From Flavobacterium franklandianum (lineage in GTDB: Bacteria; Bacteroidota; Bacteroidia; Flavobacteriales; Flavobacteriaceae), in assembly GCF_007097365.1 (NCBI RefSeq), contig NZ_VJZR01000003.1, positions 124,001-188,000 on the forward strand: a stretch of 64,000 nt of DNA. Reading direction: 5' to 3'. Under the pieces are notes generated by a model. That model did no database searches and was not told the origin of the DNA. It was given only the letters and a program-made list of their open reading frames with translations. Position 1 is the first letter of the stretch, and each line of letters opens with the position of its first letter. This document shows, in pieces, positions 53,556 through 62,565 of this stretch. The position numbers and the translations under genes are program-made.

Positions 53556-54616
53556 GCTGGGTATTTTTTCAATACCTCTTTTGGTTCATTGGTGTACCAA
53601 GCGTATCCCGTTCTTCGTTCTTGTCCTATTTCAGCAATGGATGCTTTTTTAATTCCATCGCGGTCACAGAAAAAGGGAGTGTTGTCGCTGAGTTCCATAA
53701 ATCGAGCCCAAAGAGGAGTTGCATTCGCATCTTTTACCATAACCTTTTCCATAATTTTGCTGTTTGGAACAGCAACTCGTTCTTGTCTCAAATCAGTGAT
53801 TTTTGTTTTTTCGAACCAAGTTACCGCACTGTTTACGGCTGTAATTATTTCAGGAGATGGGTTTTCAATTGACATTAAAAGCAATACGATTTTAGCAGAT
53901 TCTTTCCCACTTAAAGAGGCTAATTCATAAGCGCGCGCATTTGCCGGAAGCAAGGTCGCTTCGTCGTGTTGTGCACACCAAGCCGTTAATAAACCATTTT
54001 GTTTGTATTGAGTTTTCAAAATGCATTCGATCCCTTTGTCGAAAGCGATTTTGGCTCTTTCTATAGTGGCTTCAGGGGGTTTTATAGAATAGTAATCCGT
54101 TTTGTCAACGTACTCTTTTATAACATTTAAAATGTTTACCATTGAATCATCATTGTAAGTGATGTGTGTGGCATATCCTTTTTTTAGAGGGTAAAATTGT
54201 GGCCATCCACCGTTTTCGTATTGGGCTTTCAGCAAATAATCCAAACCAGCCAAAAAGGCATTTTTGTATCTCTCGTCTGGCACTTGTGCGTACATTTTTG
54301 ATAGAAACAACATCTCTTGTGTTGTTGCTCTATTATCGGTCGTTAATTCTTTTGTAATGGGTTTAAGTGCAATTATTTTTTGCTTTTCAGCTTCAGTCAA
54401 TGGAGTTTGCATTTGGGTGTTTTTGGGCCAACCACCAATATTGCGTTGGTACAGCAAAACATTTTCAGCAACTGCTTTTGCTTCAGTGGTTGCAAACCAA
54501 GACGGTTCAGATTCATTGATAATTTGGGACCATTTTTGATCGTGAACTTGAGCCTGAATATTTGTCTTTACTACAAATAGTAATGCGAATGCAATTATAG
54601 TTTTTAATTTTTTCAT
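53531..54616 (-). CDS. Pectate lyase, PL10 family (first part of a split PL10-CE8 protein)
   Basis: A signal peptide (about 1-22, cut after IQAQ) is followed by an alpha-toroid of the PL10 kind in this 361-residue protein: RNIGGWPKNTQMQ, DNRATTQEM, NGGWPQFYPLKKGYATHITYNDDSM, TAWCAQHDEAT and RRTGYAWYTNEP near the end. It should cleave polygalacturonic acid by beta-elimination. The frame ends within the A9 run and its last bases overlap the CE8 frame by 25 bases. See the CE8 entry for the likely fusion. Confidence 0.88.
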   Translation of the reverse strand: MKKLKTIIAFALLFVVKTNIQAQVHDQKWSQIINESEPSWFATTEAKAVAENVLLYQRNIGGWPKNTQMQTPLTEAEKQKIIALKPITKELTTDNRATTQEMLFLSKMYAQVPDERYKNAFLAGLDYLLKAQYENGGWPQFYPLKKGYATHITYNDDSMVNILNVIKEYVDKTDYYSIKPPEATIERAKIAFDKGIECILKTQYKQNGLLTAWCAQHDEATLLPANARAYELASLSGKESAKIVLLLMSIENPSPEIITAVNSAVTWFEKTKITDLRQERVAVPNSKIMEKVMVKDANATPLWARFMELSDNTPFFCDRDGIKKASIAEIGQERRTGYAWYTNEPKEVLKKYPAWKKKLKL

Positions 54617-54629
54617 TTTAATTTTGTTG

Positions 54630-56249
54630 TTATTTTGTTATTCTAAACCAATCAATTGCGGCACTTCCAGCGTCATTTATTACGCCTTTTCTCAATGCTA
54701 AAACACCTACTTTTGCACCAATCCATTTTCCTTCTTTTGCTGTAAAAGTTTCGCCTAATGGATTGAATTTTTGACCGTCTTCACTATAGAAGAAATTGCA
54801 AATTCCACCAGTTTCTATCTTTACTTGCAAATAAACTGTTTTGTTTTCTATTTGAACAGGTTTACTTTCTGATTCCAAACCTTTTTTATCTGCATTTTTA
54901 TTCGTTTTTTGGGAAAGGAATAATTTTCCTCCTTCTTGTTTTAAACATAAAAAACTGTAATCCAATCCCATAATCACCAATCCTGTATATTCGCCGTCAA
55001 ATCGAGAATTGAACGTGAGTTTTGTTGTGGCAGTAAACTCGTTTGAAGGGAACTTTTGCAAAAGTAAATTGGGAACATCAAACAGATTTATAGCTTCCTT
55101 TGGCACAGGAATACAATTCAAGTTGTAATATCCCATAGGTGTTGGAAAGCCCCAAGTAATTTGAGGATTTGCGTGCCATTGCCATTGGAGTCCTAGTTTT
55201 GGAACGTTGAATTCGTCACTTTCAGGCGGTGTCTCGATTGGGAATGATTTTTTGCCAATATTTGGTTTTTTATATTTCATTACTGGTTCGCCGATGCCAT
55301 TTTTGTCATCATCATTTCCTATTATCGGCCAATTATTTTCCCATTTCATAGGTTGTAAATGCACCACTCTTCCGTAAGCGAATTGGTCTTGAAAATGAAT
55401 AAACCAATCTTCTCCGGTTTGGGTTTGAACCCAAGCACCTTGATGCGGACCGTTTATAGTTGATTTTCCTTGATCCAGAACCTTTCTTTTTTCATAAGGA
55501 CCAAAAATATTTTTTGATCTTAAAACGGTTTGCCAACCAGTTGCCACTCCGCCAGCAGGGGCAAAAATGTAGTAATAGCCGTTTCGTTTGTAAAATTTCG
55601 GACCTTCAATGGTGTTTTCATCGGTGTGACCATCAATAATCATTACGTCATCATTATTGGCTAACGAACCATCAGAATTCATTGAGCAAACAGCTAAAAT
55701 GCTTTTGATTCCAGCACGGCTTCCGGCAAAAGCATATCCAAGATATACTTTTCCATCTTCGTCCCAAAGAGGAGTCGGGTCGATTAATCCTTTTCCCTCC
55801 TTGACCATAACAGGTTCAGACCAAGGTCCTTCGGCTTTTTTTGCTTTTACAAGATAAATGCCATAATCAGGATCGGGATAGTATATATAAAATTCATTGT
55901 TTTTATATCGAATGCAAGGAGCCCAAACACCATTGCCGTGTTGAGGTTTATTGAATACTTCTAAAGGTTTTTGTTTGGATAACGCATAACCGATTAATTT
56001 CCAATTTACTAAATCTTTAGAATGGAGAATTGGCAAACCCGGAATGCAATTAAACGATGAAGCGGTCAAATAATAATCATCTCCAACTCGAATGGCGTCC
56101 GGGTCAGAATAATCAGCATACAAGATGGGGTTTTTATAGGTTCCATCACCGTTATCAGCTACCCAAACTTGGGAATGATTTTCCTGTCCCTTTATCGTTT
56201 GAATTGAAATTAGGAATAATATAAAGGCTATGATTTTAAAAAATTTCAT
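54630..56249 (-). CDS. Glycoside hydrolase, GH43 family
   Basis: The protein (539 residues) has a signal peptide (about 1-21) and a five-bladed propeller with the GH43 residues YSDPDAIRVGDDYYL (base Asp), LIDPTPLWDEDGKVYLGY and EGPKFYKRNGYYY (acid Glu). A C-terminal beta-sandwich (about 345-539) with ITWGFP, GLVIMGLDYSFL and AAIDWFRI follows. Family members cut arabinose- or xylose-containing chains; in this locus arabinan or galactan side chains of rhamnogalacturonan are the likely target. It lies 13 bases upstream of the PL10 gene. Confidence 0.9.
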   Translation of the reverse strand: MKFFKIIAFILFLISIQTIKGQENHSQVWVADNGDGTYKNPILYADYSDPDAIRVGDDYYLTASSFNCIPGLPILHSKDLVNWKLIGYALSKQKPLEVFNKPQHGNGVWAPCIRYKNNEFYIYYPDPDYGIYLVKAKKAEGPWSEPVMVKEGKGLIDPTPLWDEDGKVYLGYAFAGSRAGIKSILAVCSMNSDGSLANNDDVMIIDGHTDENTIEGPKFYKRNGYYYIFAPAGGVATGWQTVLRSKNIFGPYEKRKVLDQGKSTINGPHQGAWVQTQTGEDWFIHFQDQFAYGRVVHLQPMKWENNWPIIGNDDDKNGIGEPVMKYKKPNIGKKSFPIETPPESDEFNVPKLGLQWQWHANPQITWGFPTPMGYYNLNCIPVPKEAINLFDVPNLLLQKFPSNEFTATTKLTFNSRFDGEYTGLVIMGLDYSFLCLKQEGGKLFLSQKTNKNADKKGLESESKPVQIENKTVYLQVKIETGGICNFFYSEDGQKFNPLGETFTAKEGKWIGAKVGVLALRKGVINDAGSAAIDWFRITK

Positions 56250-56256
56250 TTTTATT

Positions 56257-57489
56257 TTATCTGTTTAATTCTAAGGCAGCTAGAATAAATGGTCCAGTGG
56301 CTTTTGGATCATTGTCTTTTTTTCTTTCATTGACATAATATTCATAAGATCCATCTCTGTAGGGTTTGCCTCCAAGTCCTGCAACGGCGCAGGCTTGAGT
56401 TAGTGTAATTGTACCATCATCATCTACTTTTATCAATTTGGTAGTCAAACCATCGAAGGCTTTATTGGCTACTTTTTTATATTTTGACGTTAAATATCCT
56501 TTGTTTACTCCTTTTGCATAAGCATAAGCAAACATCGAAGTTCCGGATGATTCTAGATAATTCCCGTCTTTTGCACCTGAATCGGTTACTTGATACCACA
56601 AACCCGTTTTTTCGTCTTGAAATTTCTCTAAACTAGCGGCGATGTTGTTCAAATAACCTACTAATTCTTTTTGTTTTGGATGGTCTTTTGGAAAATAATC
56701 CAAGGCATCAACCAAGGCCATCATATACCAACCGATGGATCTTGACCAAAAATTTGGAGAAACACCCGTATCTTTATTAGCCCAAGGCATTAATTTTTTT
56801 TCGTCCCAGCCGTGATATAACAATCCTGTTTTTGGGTCCGTTGCGTGCAATTGAATTTCTTCAAATTGTTTGGCCACGTCGTTCAAGTTTTTTCCGTTTT
56901 CAAAAGTAGTGGTGTATTGTGCATAGAAAGGTTCTCCCATATACAATCCGTCGAGCCACATTTGGTTGGTGTAAATTTGTTTATGCCAAAATCCACCAGT
57001 TGCAGTTCTTGGTTGTCCTTCGAGTTGTTTTTTTAACGTTTGCATAGCTATTAGATAGCGATTTTCTTTTGTTGTTTGGTATAAATTAAACAACAATCGC
57101 CCGGGCAAAATTAAGTCTATGTTGTATTTTTCTAATTCATAGGTTTTAATGGTTCCATCGTTATGAACTAAAATATCTACATAGTTTTTTATGTAAGCTG
57201 CATACCTTGGGTCTGGATTTTTTTTATACAATTTTTCGAACGAGTGAAGTACCAAGGCGTGTACATAGTCCCATTTTGGGGTTTTTGCATCATCAATCAT
57301 ATACGCTTGAGGATGACGTTTCATTAACGTTAAAGCCATTTTATCGGACCATTTTGCGTCTTTTGAAATTTCAATATTTTGTGATTGAACCGTTTTTATG
57401 GGTTCTTGCGCTTTGGATTTACAACTAAAAAAAGCTAGTGAAATAAATAGTGTGGTAGCTTTTAAAATATTTAGTTTTCTGTTTAACAT
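56257..57489 (-). CDS. Unsaturated rhamnogalacturonyl hydrolase, GH105
   Basis: The 410-residue protein has a lipobox (LFISLAFFSCKS, Cys at about 23), so it is a lipoprotein. The alpha/alpha-barrel motifs are MWLDGLYMGEPFYAQYT, NFWSRSIGWYMMALVDALDYFP and SSGTSMFAYAYAKGVNKGYL. It should remove the unsaturated uronic acid from oligosaccharides made by pectin lyases, by hydration of the double bond. It is encoded seven bases upstream of the GH43 gene. Confidence 0.92.
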   Translation of the reverse strand: MLNRKLNILKATTLFISLAFFSCKSKAQEPIKTVQSQNIEISKDAKWSDKMALTLMKRHPQAYMIDDAKTPKWDYVHALVLHSFEKLYKKNPDPRYAAYIKNYVDILVHNDGTIKTYELEKYNIDLILPGRLLFNLYQTTKENRYLIAMQTLKKQLEGQPRTATGGFWHKQIYTNQMWLDGLYMGEPFYAQYTTTFENGKNLNDVAKQFEEIQLHATDPKTGLLYHGWDEKKLMPWANKDTGVSPNFWSRSIGWYMMALVDALDYFPKDHPKQKELVGYLNNIAASLEKFQDEKTGLWYQVTDSGAKDGNYLESSGTSMFAYAYAKGVNKGYLTSKYKKVANKAFDGLTTKLIKVDDDGTITLTQACAVAGLGGKPYRDGSYEYYVNERKKDNDPKATGPFILAALELNR

Positions 57490-57699
57490 AATTTGGATGT
57501 TTAATATTTAGTTCCCATTTTGTAATTCAATTTATATTTTTTAAAACGCATAGAATCATTGCTTTTATTAATTTAAAAAGACATTTCATTTTTTATAGTT
57601 AAACATAGCTATGCGAAAACCAAGAATTGATCTATCGTATTCTTTTTTCTATGTTCCTATGTGTTTCATTTTTATTGCCTATAATATATTTTATTTTAA
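57490..57699. repeat. Interspersed palindromic element, copy 2
   Basis: Left arm TTAAAACGCATAGAATCATT (57541-57560) and right arm CTATGTTCCTATGTGTTTCA (57649-57668) pair imperfectly. The interior AAACATAGCTATGCGAA (57601-57617) is identical to copy 1 at 18199-18215, and the preceding 25 bases also align. It sits within the pectin gene cluster, between GH105 and the DUF4861 gene. Confidence 0.65.
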
Positions 57700-58668
57700 C
57701 TAAAGTTTATTCTTTTTGTTTAAAACCACTAATTTTTCATCCAAATATTTGATGAATTCTTCTTTAGATTTAAGGCCTCCTATTTCTTGCTCCCAAGCTC
57801 CTAAAAGGTAAAAAGAATTTGATTTGGTACTTGGTTTGAAAACCAATAAATGATCAAATTCGGCATCTACTAAAGATTCTACAGTACGGATTTCATAAAA
57901 AATAGCCATCCCTAAATTGTCTGGAACCAAGGATTGTTTTCCGTAAGTGGCAATGTAGGCCCATTTTTTGTTAGCACTTTCTTTTTTTAGGAATTCAGTA
58001 TTTTTTTGTTTTACAATTCCAGTGCAAATCCCTTTGATTTCTTTAGAAGCTTGAAAAGTGTGTTTTGTATAAATTTGGTCTGGCTTAATGCTAAGTTCAG
58101 ATGTAAAATCAATTTTATCATCCGCTGTTTTCCAACCGTAATAATTGATTTTCACAATTGATTCATTACTTTTATTTTGAACCTTGGCAATGGTAGAATC
58201 TACAGCATAAAAGTGTAATCTTTCTTTGTTTAAGTAGCGATCGATGGAGCCAATCCCGATTCCTTTTCCAGCTTTTAGAATATCAGATCCCCAATCACTC
58301 ATTTCGTGGTAGGAATCAAAACCATCAAGTCCTACTTGTGGCAATACTATTGCTTCGGTTTTTTTTCCGAAAATATCAATGGCATTTCTCCAATCGAGAT
58401 ACAAACGATAGCCTATTTTATTGCTTTCCCAACCAGGACCTTCGTATCTAATATCGAAAGAATGATCGGTATGTTCTGGAGCCAATTTTAAGCTTTGAAC
58501 ATTTTTAAAAGTACCACCAATGTATTTGCGACCTTCCCATTTGCCACCTTCTTTCACAGATATTTCGGCATAAATTTTTGGGTTTTTACTCGTGGTTTTA
58601 TTATTTTGGGCTTGACAAGATGTTAAACTCAATACGATTAATGCTGTGGTAATTTTTAATATTTTCAT
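57700..58668 (-). CDS. DUF4861 family lipoprotein
   Basis: Starting at ATG 58668 (MKILKITTALIVLSLTSCQA, 322 residues) the protein has a lipobox (SLTSC) and the DUF4861 domain, with SVKEGGKWEGRKYIGGTF, YEGPGWESNKIGYRLYLDWRNAIDIFGK, HEMSDWGSDILKAGKGIGIGSI and YFYEIRTVE-like strands. A TTG nine codons earlier gives a longer reading that overlaps the esterase gene, and is not favoured. DUF4861 proteins are frequent in pectin loci of Bacteroidota. Their exact activity is not known to me. Confidence 0.85.
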   Translation of the reverse strand: MKILKITTALIVLSLTSCQAQNNKTTSKNPKIYAEISVKEGGKWEGRKYIGGTFKNVQSLKLAPEHTDHSFDIRYEGPGWESNKIGYRLYLDWRNAIDIFGKKTEAIVLPQVGLDGFDSYHEMSDWGSDILKAGKGIGIGSIDRYLNKERLHFYAVDSTIAKVQNKSNESIVKINYYGWKTADDKIDFTSELSIKPDQIYTKHTFQASKEIKGICTGIVKQKNTEFLKKESANKKWAYIATYGKQSLVPDNLGMAIFYEIRTVESLVDAEFDHLLVFKPSTKSNSFYLLGAWEQEIGGLKSKEEFIKYLDEKLVVLNKKNKL

Positions 58669-58675
58669 TTTACAA

Positions 58676-59611
58676 TTATTTAAATACTTTTTCAAGAAAT
58701 TGAGCGGTATAATTTATAGTTTCATCAAACCAAGGATTTAAAAACCAAAAGGAGTGAGGTGAATTTTGAATAGTTTGGACTTCATTGTATATTCCATATT
58801 TGTCTAGAATTAGAATCATATCGTCTCTTCCAGCGTGAAATCTGGGAATACTGCTATTTATAAATAGGGTAGGAGGTGTTTTTTTGTCTGTATGATTTAA
58901 AGGAGAAGCTTGTTGCCAAACTGTTGCTTTTTCTTCATAATTTCCTCCTAACCAAAGACCAGCTACTTTTCCTTCGATGGATTCAGGATGTTTGAATGCT
59001 AAAATACCATCGATATTGATGATTGCTTGCACGTTTGAGGAATTTATAGAACTTTTATTGTTGTCTTCAAAGTTTCTGTTTCCATTTGTAGTCCCTATCA
59101 AAGAGGCCATTTGTCCACCAGATGAACAGCCTAATATGGCAATTTTAGTAGTATCTGCATTGAATTTTCGGGCATTTTTTTTAATATAGATAATTGCTTT
59201 TTTTACATCAAAAATTGCTGCTGGATATATTGCTTCTGGTGATAATCGGAATTCAATATTGAAACAAGAATATCCTTTAGAGGCCATTTCAATGGCAAAG
59301 GTTTCCATTTGGGATTTGTTTCCGGATTTCCAACCGCCACCGTGTAGGATAACTAGAGCGGGATTTTGTTTCTTGGTTTTATTGAAATACGCATCAAGAT
59401 GTAGTTTTCGGTTGTTTATTTTTAGATAAACAATTTCTTTTTGCTCTTTTACGTTTTCATATTTTTTGGGCTGTGCGACGCTTACGTTTGGGTATTCTTT
59501 TTTCAGCTTTTTATAAACACTTTTTATGGTGTAAGTTGTATCAATAGGGTAGTGAACTTGCGCAAAAACAAATTTGGATAAAAAAAACAGAAGTATTGCA
59601 ATTTTTTTCAT
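58676..59611 (-). CDS. Alpha/beta hydrolase, probable carbohydrate esterase
   Basis: Start at ATG 59611 (MKKIAILLFFLSKFVFAQ, signal peptide, 311 residues); the longer reading begins at TTG. The oxyanion loop is ILHGGGWKSGNKSQ, the nucleophile elbow is GCSSGGQMAS and the catalytic His is in NSPHSFWF. This is the BD-FAE/xylan-esterase-like group. In this locus it may remove acetyl or methyl groups from pectin. It is encoded seven bases upstream of the DUF4861 gene. Confidence 0.85.
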   Translation of the reverse strand: MKKIAILLFFLSKFVFAQVHYPIDTTYTIKSVYKKLKKEYPNVSVAQPKKYENVKEQKEIVYLKINNRKLHLDAYFNKTKKQNPALVILHGGGWKSGNKSQMETFAIEMASKGYSCFNIEFRLSPEAIYPAAIFDVKKAIIYIKKNARKFNADTTKIAILGCSSGGQMASLIGTTNGNRNFEDNNKSSINSSNVQAIINIDGILAFKHPESIEGKVAGLWLGGNYEEKATVWQQASPLNHTDKKTPPTLFINSSIPRFHAGRDDMILILDKYGIYNEVQTIQNSPHSFWFLNPWFDETINYTAQFLEKVFK

Positions 59612-59822
59612 TGTCAAGTTTGAAGAATTAAACGTTCTACCAAAATTTAAAAAGGGGAGCTTGTAAAATTGTAAACTCTTGATTCGGCTAATTTAAAGCA
59701 ATTAATTAAATCCAATTTTGTTTCCATTACTATACTTTATTGACGATTTTGAAAGTTTTAGTTATCCTCAATTCAAAAAATAATTTATAATTACAATTTC
59801 AGAAGTTCTATTTATCGCAATA

Positions 59823-61271
59823 TTAATTTTCGTAATTTTCAATAATTTTACCATTAATGTAAGTATTTATCAATTTAAGATTTTCAACATTTTCGATTGA
59901 AAACGGAGTATCTACTTTTTCAATAATTACATTCTTAAAGGTAATATTTTTAATAGGAGACCCTTTATAACCAGTAGCTAAAATGCTAAATTTTCCGCCA
60001 TATTTTACTTTTACATTTTCAAGACTGATATTTTCAATACGGGGAATGAATTTTCCCTCTTGATTGCCATGAACATTGTAAAACATATCTACTTTTAAAA
60101 CTGCTTCTTTTACTTCTCCTATTTCAATATTTCTCACATAAAAATTTTCGATTAATCCGCCTCTTTTGGAGTTCGTTTTCAGTCGAATGGCAACATCAAG
60201 GTTTGGACTGCTCATTATACAATTTTCTACATAAACATTACTAACGCCTGCAGACATTTCACTACCAATAGTTACTCCGCCGTGACCATCATACATTTTG
60301 CAATTTTGAACAATTATATTTTCACTTTTTATTCCTACTCTTCTTCCATCAGCATCTCTACCTGCTTTTATTGCAATACAATCATCGCCAGTATTGAAAG
60401 AGCAATTCTTTATGATTACATTTTTTGAATATTCTGGATCACAACCATCATTGTTTGGGCCGTGGCTGTTTATGGCGACACCATCTATGGTGACATTTGT
60501 AGCTTTCATTGGATGAAGAATCCAAAAAGGCGCATTAATTATTTTTATATCTTTAACTAATACGTTTGTACATTCAAAAAACTCAACAAAATTGGGTCTC
60601 AAATAATGATTTTCACCAAAAATTCTTTCAGGAACTTCAATTCCATTTTCAGCCATATTCATTAAGTTTTCAATGTCTTTTTGTTGTTTTGGCATTCCGT
60701 CTTTCCACCCATAAGTATCTTTTCCGCACCAAGACCACCAATTATCATTATTGGCTTGACCATTGATTGTTCCTTTTCCAGTAATAGCAACATTTGTTTT
60801 TTGATACGCATAAATAAGTGGCGAATAATTCATGCATTCTGTTCCTTCAAAAGTGGTATGAACTAAGGGGTAATCTTTTGGGTTGGTGCTAAAAAATATT
60901 TCTGCACCTTCTTGTAAATGCAAATTCACATTGTTTTCTAAGTGAATTGCACCCGACAAAAATTTTCCTTTTGGGATAAGGACAATTCCTCCTCCATTTT
61001 TGGAGCAAACTTTAATTGCTTTTTTTATAGCTTCAGTATTGTTGAAAGTACCGTTTGATTTTGCCCCATATTGTAAAATGTTATAGGTTTTATTTCGGAA
61101 AGTAACTGGTTTTACATTTTTGATTATAGATTCCATTTTATTCCAAACGTCTTTTGTGTCTTGAATTTCTTGGGATTTTGCTGCTGTTGAAATAAATAAA
61201 ACCATTGCAAGTGCTAATCTAATGATTACATTGGTTTTGTTAGTGAAAGAAAATATTTTGAAATGTTTCAT
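59823..61271 (-). CDS. Polygalacturonase-like glycoside hydrolase, GH28
   Basis: The 482-residue protein has a signal-like membrane segment (about 14-33) and a beta-helix with the GH28 catalytic residues NNDGCDPE (273-280), NTGDDCIAIKAGRD (293-306) and YDGHGGVTIGSE (327-338). It hydrolyses bonds in homogalacturonan or rhamnogalacturonan. The ATG lies 31 bases downstream of a LacI-type operator, which sits next to a TTTG element. It faces the lacI gene. Confidence 0.92.
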   Translation of the reverse strand: MKHFKIFSFTNKTNVIIRLALAMVLFISTAAKSQEIQDTKDVWNKMESIIKNVKPVTFRNKTYNILQYGAKSNGTFNNTEAIKKAIKVCSKNGGGIVLIPKGKFLSGAIHLENNVNLHLQEGAEIFFSTNPKDYPLVHTTFEGTECMNYSPLIYAYQKTNVAITGKGTINGQANNDNWWSWCGKDTYGWKDGMPKQQKDIENLMNMAENGIEVPERIFGENHYLRPNFVEFFECTNVLVKDIKIINAPFWILHPMKATNVTIDGVAINSHGPNNDGCDPEYSKNVIIKNCSFNTGDDCIAIKAGRDADGRRVGIKSENIIVQNCKMYDGHGGVTIGSEMSAGVSNVYVENCIMSSPNLDVAIRLKTNSKRGGLIENFYVRNIEIGEVKEAVLKVDMFYNVHGNQEGKFIPRIENISLENVKVKYGGKFSILATGYKGSPIKNITFKNVIIEKVDTPFSIENVENLKLINTYINGKIIENYEN

Positions 61272-61302
61272 TATTTTTTATTTTTATTTTGGTTTCAGTA
61301 TA

Positions 61303-61316
61303 TGTAATCGATTACG
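61303..61316. promoter_or_regulatory. LacI-type operator, site 2 (GH28 promoter)
   Basis: TGTAATCGATTACG differs from site 1 at one base. Read on the minus strand it directly follows TTTG (61317-61320), which could be the -33 element of the GH28 promoter, so bound repressor would block RNA polymerase. Confidence 0.7.
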
Positions 61317-61450
61317 CAAACATACGAATAAGTTTTAAATAAACAAAAAATATACCTAAAAAAGCATTAAGTGTAATTAAAAGTAATAAAACGGATAATT
61401 AAATATTTTAAGTTGCTTTTAGGAATACTTTGTATAAACAATATGTTTTG

Positions 61451-61464
61451 TGCAATCGATAACA
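61451..61464. promoter_or_regulatory. LacI-type operator, site 3 (lacI promoter)
   Basis: TGCAATCGATAACA shares the ATCGAT core with the other sites and follows TTTTG (61446-61450), like site 4. It lies 67 bases before the lacI start, fitting autoregulation. Confidence 0.6.
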
Positions 61465-61530
61465 TTTTGATTTAGTAATTCTGATTTTTTTAATATATAT
61501 TTACAAAAAAAAATTCTATATTTTCCCGAT

Positions 61531-62565
61531 ATGACCCGTAGGACCACAATTTACGACATTGCAAAAGAACTTGATATTACAGCCGCCTCGGTTTCAAGAG
61601 CGCTAAATAATAATCCAAAAATTAGTGAAAGTACTCGAAAACTTGTTTTGGAAACGGCAGCCAAAATGAATTACAAACAAAACAGGCTAGCGTTGGCTCT
61701 TCGTAGTGGGAAAAGCAACAATGTAGGTGTAATTGTTCCGAGAATCGACAGTAATTTTTTCGCTTCTATCATTCGTGGTATTGAAGAGGAATTATATTCA
61801 GTTGGCTATCATATTATTATTTGTCAAACACACGAAGATGCAAAAATTGAATCAGACAACATCAATACACTGTTGAACGCTCAGGTCGATGGGATTTTAA
61901 TGTCTATTTCTAACGTGATTAATGAAAATAATGATATTATGAAACGAGTTGTAGATAAAAATGTGCCTTTGATATTTTTTGATAGAAAGAAACATATTGA
62001 TGGAGTTAGCTCAGTTACTATCGATGACTTTGAAGGAGGATATTTAGCCACAAAGCAACTCATTGACGAGGGTTGTAATCGTATTGCACATTTTACAGGA
62101 GATCAATCATTAGAAATTTTCCAAAATAGAACTAAGGGATATAAAAAAGCTTTAGAAGATAATGGAATTCTATTTGATTCAAATTATGTTTTCCAGATAA
62201 AGAGTAATGTTGATGCAGGAAGACTAGCCATTGAAAAATTATTGAGCTTAGAAAATCCTCCAGATGCCTTATTCTCTACCAGTGATTTTGCTGCTTTAGG
62301 AGCTATTCAAGTCCTAAAGGAAAAAGGCATCACGATTCCAGAAGAATTTTGTGTTTTTGGTTTTGGTAACGAACCTTTTACTAAGTTTATGGAGCTTTCG
62401 ATTTCATCTGTTGACCAATCTCCTTTGGAAATGGGCAAAATGGCTGCCAAAGTATTTTTAGAACAAATAAATAATAACGAAAATTTAAAAATAGAAAAAA
62501 AAGTGATATTAAAACCAGAATTGCACATTAGAAAATCATCATCAAGAAATTCTAATTTGCGTTAA
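61531..62565 (+). CDS. LacI family transcriptional regulator
   Basis: An N-terminal LacI helix-turn-helix and hinge (TIYDIAKELDITAASVSRALNNNPKISESTRKLV, residues 4-37) is followed in this 344-residue protein by a periplasmic-binding-protein-like sensor domain (about 60-340, with GVIVPRIDSNFFASIIRGIEEE, FFDRK and FCVFGFGNEPFTKFMELSISSVDQ). It binds a sugar or oligouronide inducer and releases DNA. Four matching operators at pectin genes and at its own promoter mark it as the local regulator. The inducer is not deducible. Confidence 0.94.
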   Translation: MTRRTTIYDIAKELDITAASVSRALNNNPKISESTRKLVLETAAKMNYKQNRLALALRSGKSNNVGVIVPRIDSNFFASIIRGIEEELYSVGYHIIICQTHEDAKIESDNINTLLNAQVDGILMSISNVINENNDIMKRVVDKNVPLIFFDRKKHIDGVSSVTIDDFEGGYLATKQLIDEGCNRIAHFTGDQSLEIFQNRTKGYKKALEDNGILFDSNYVFQIKSNVDAGRLAIEKLLSLENPPDALFSTSDFAALGAIQVLKEKGITIPEEFCVFGFGNEPFTKFMELSISSVDQSPLEMGKMAAKVFLEQINNNENLKIEKKVILKPELHIRKSSSRNSNLR

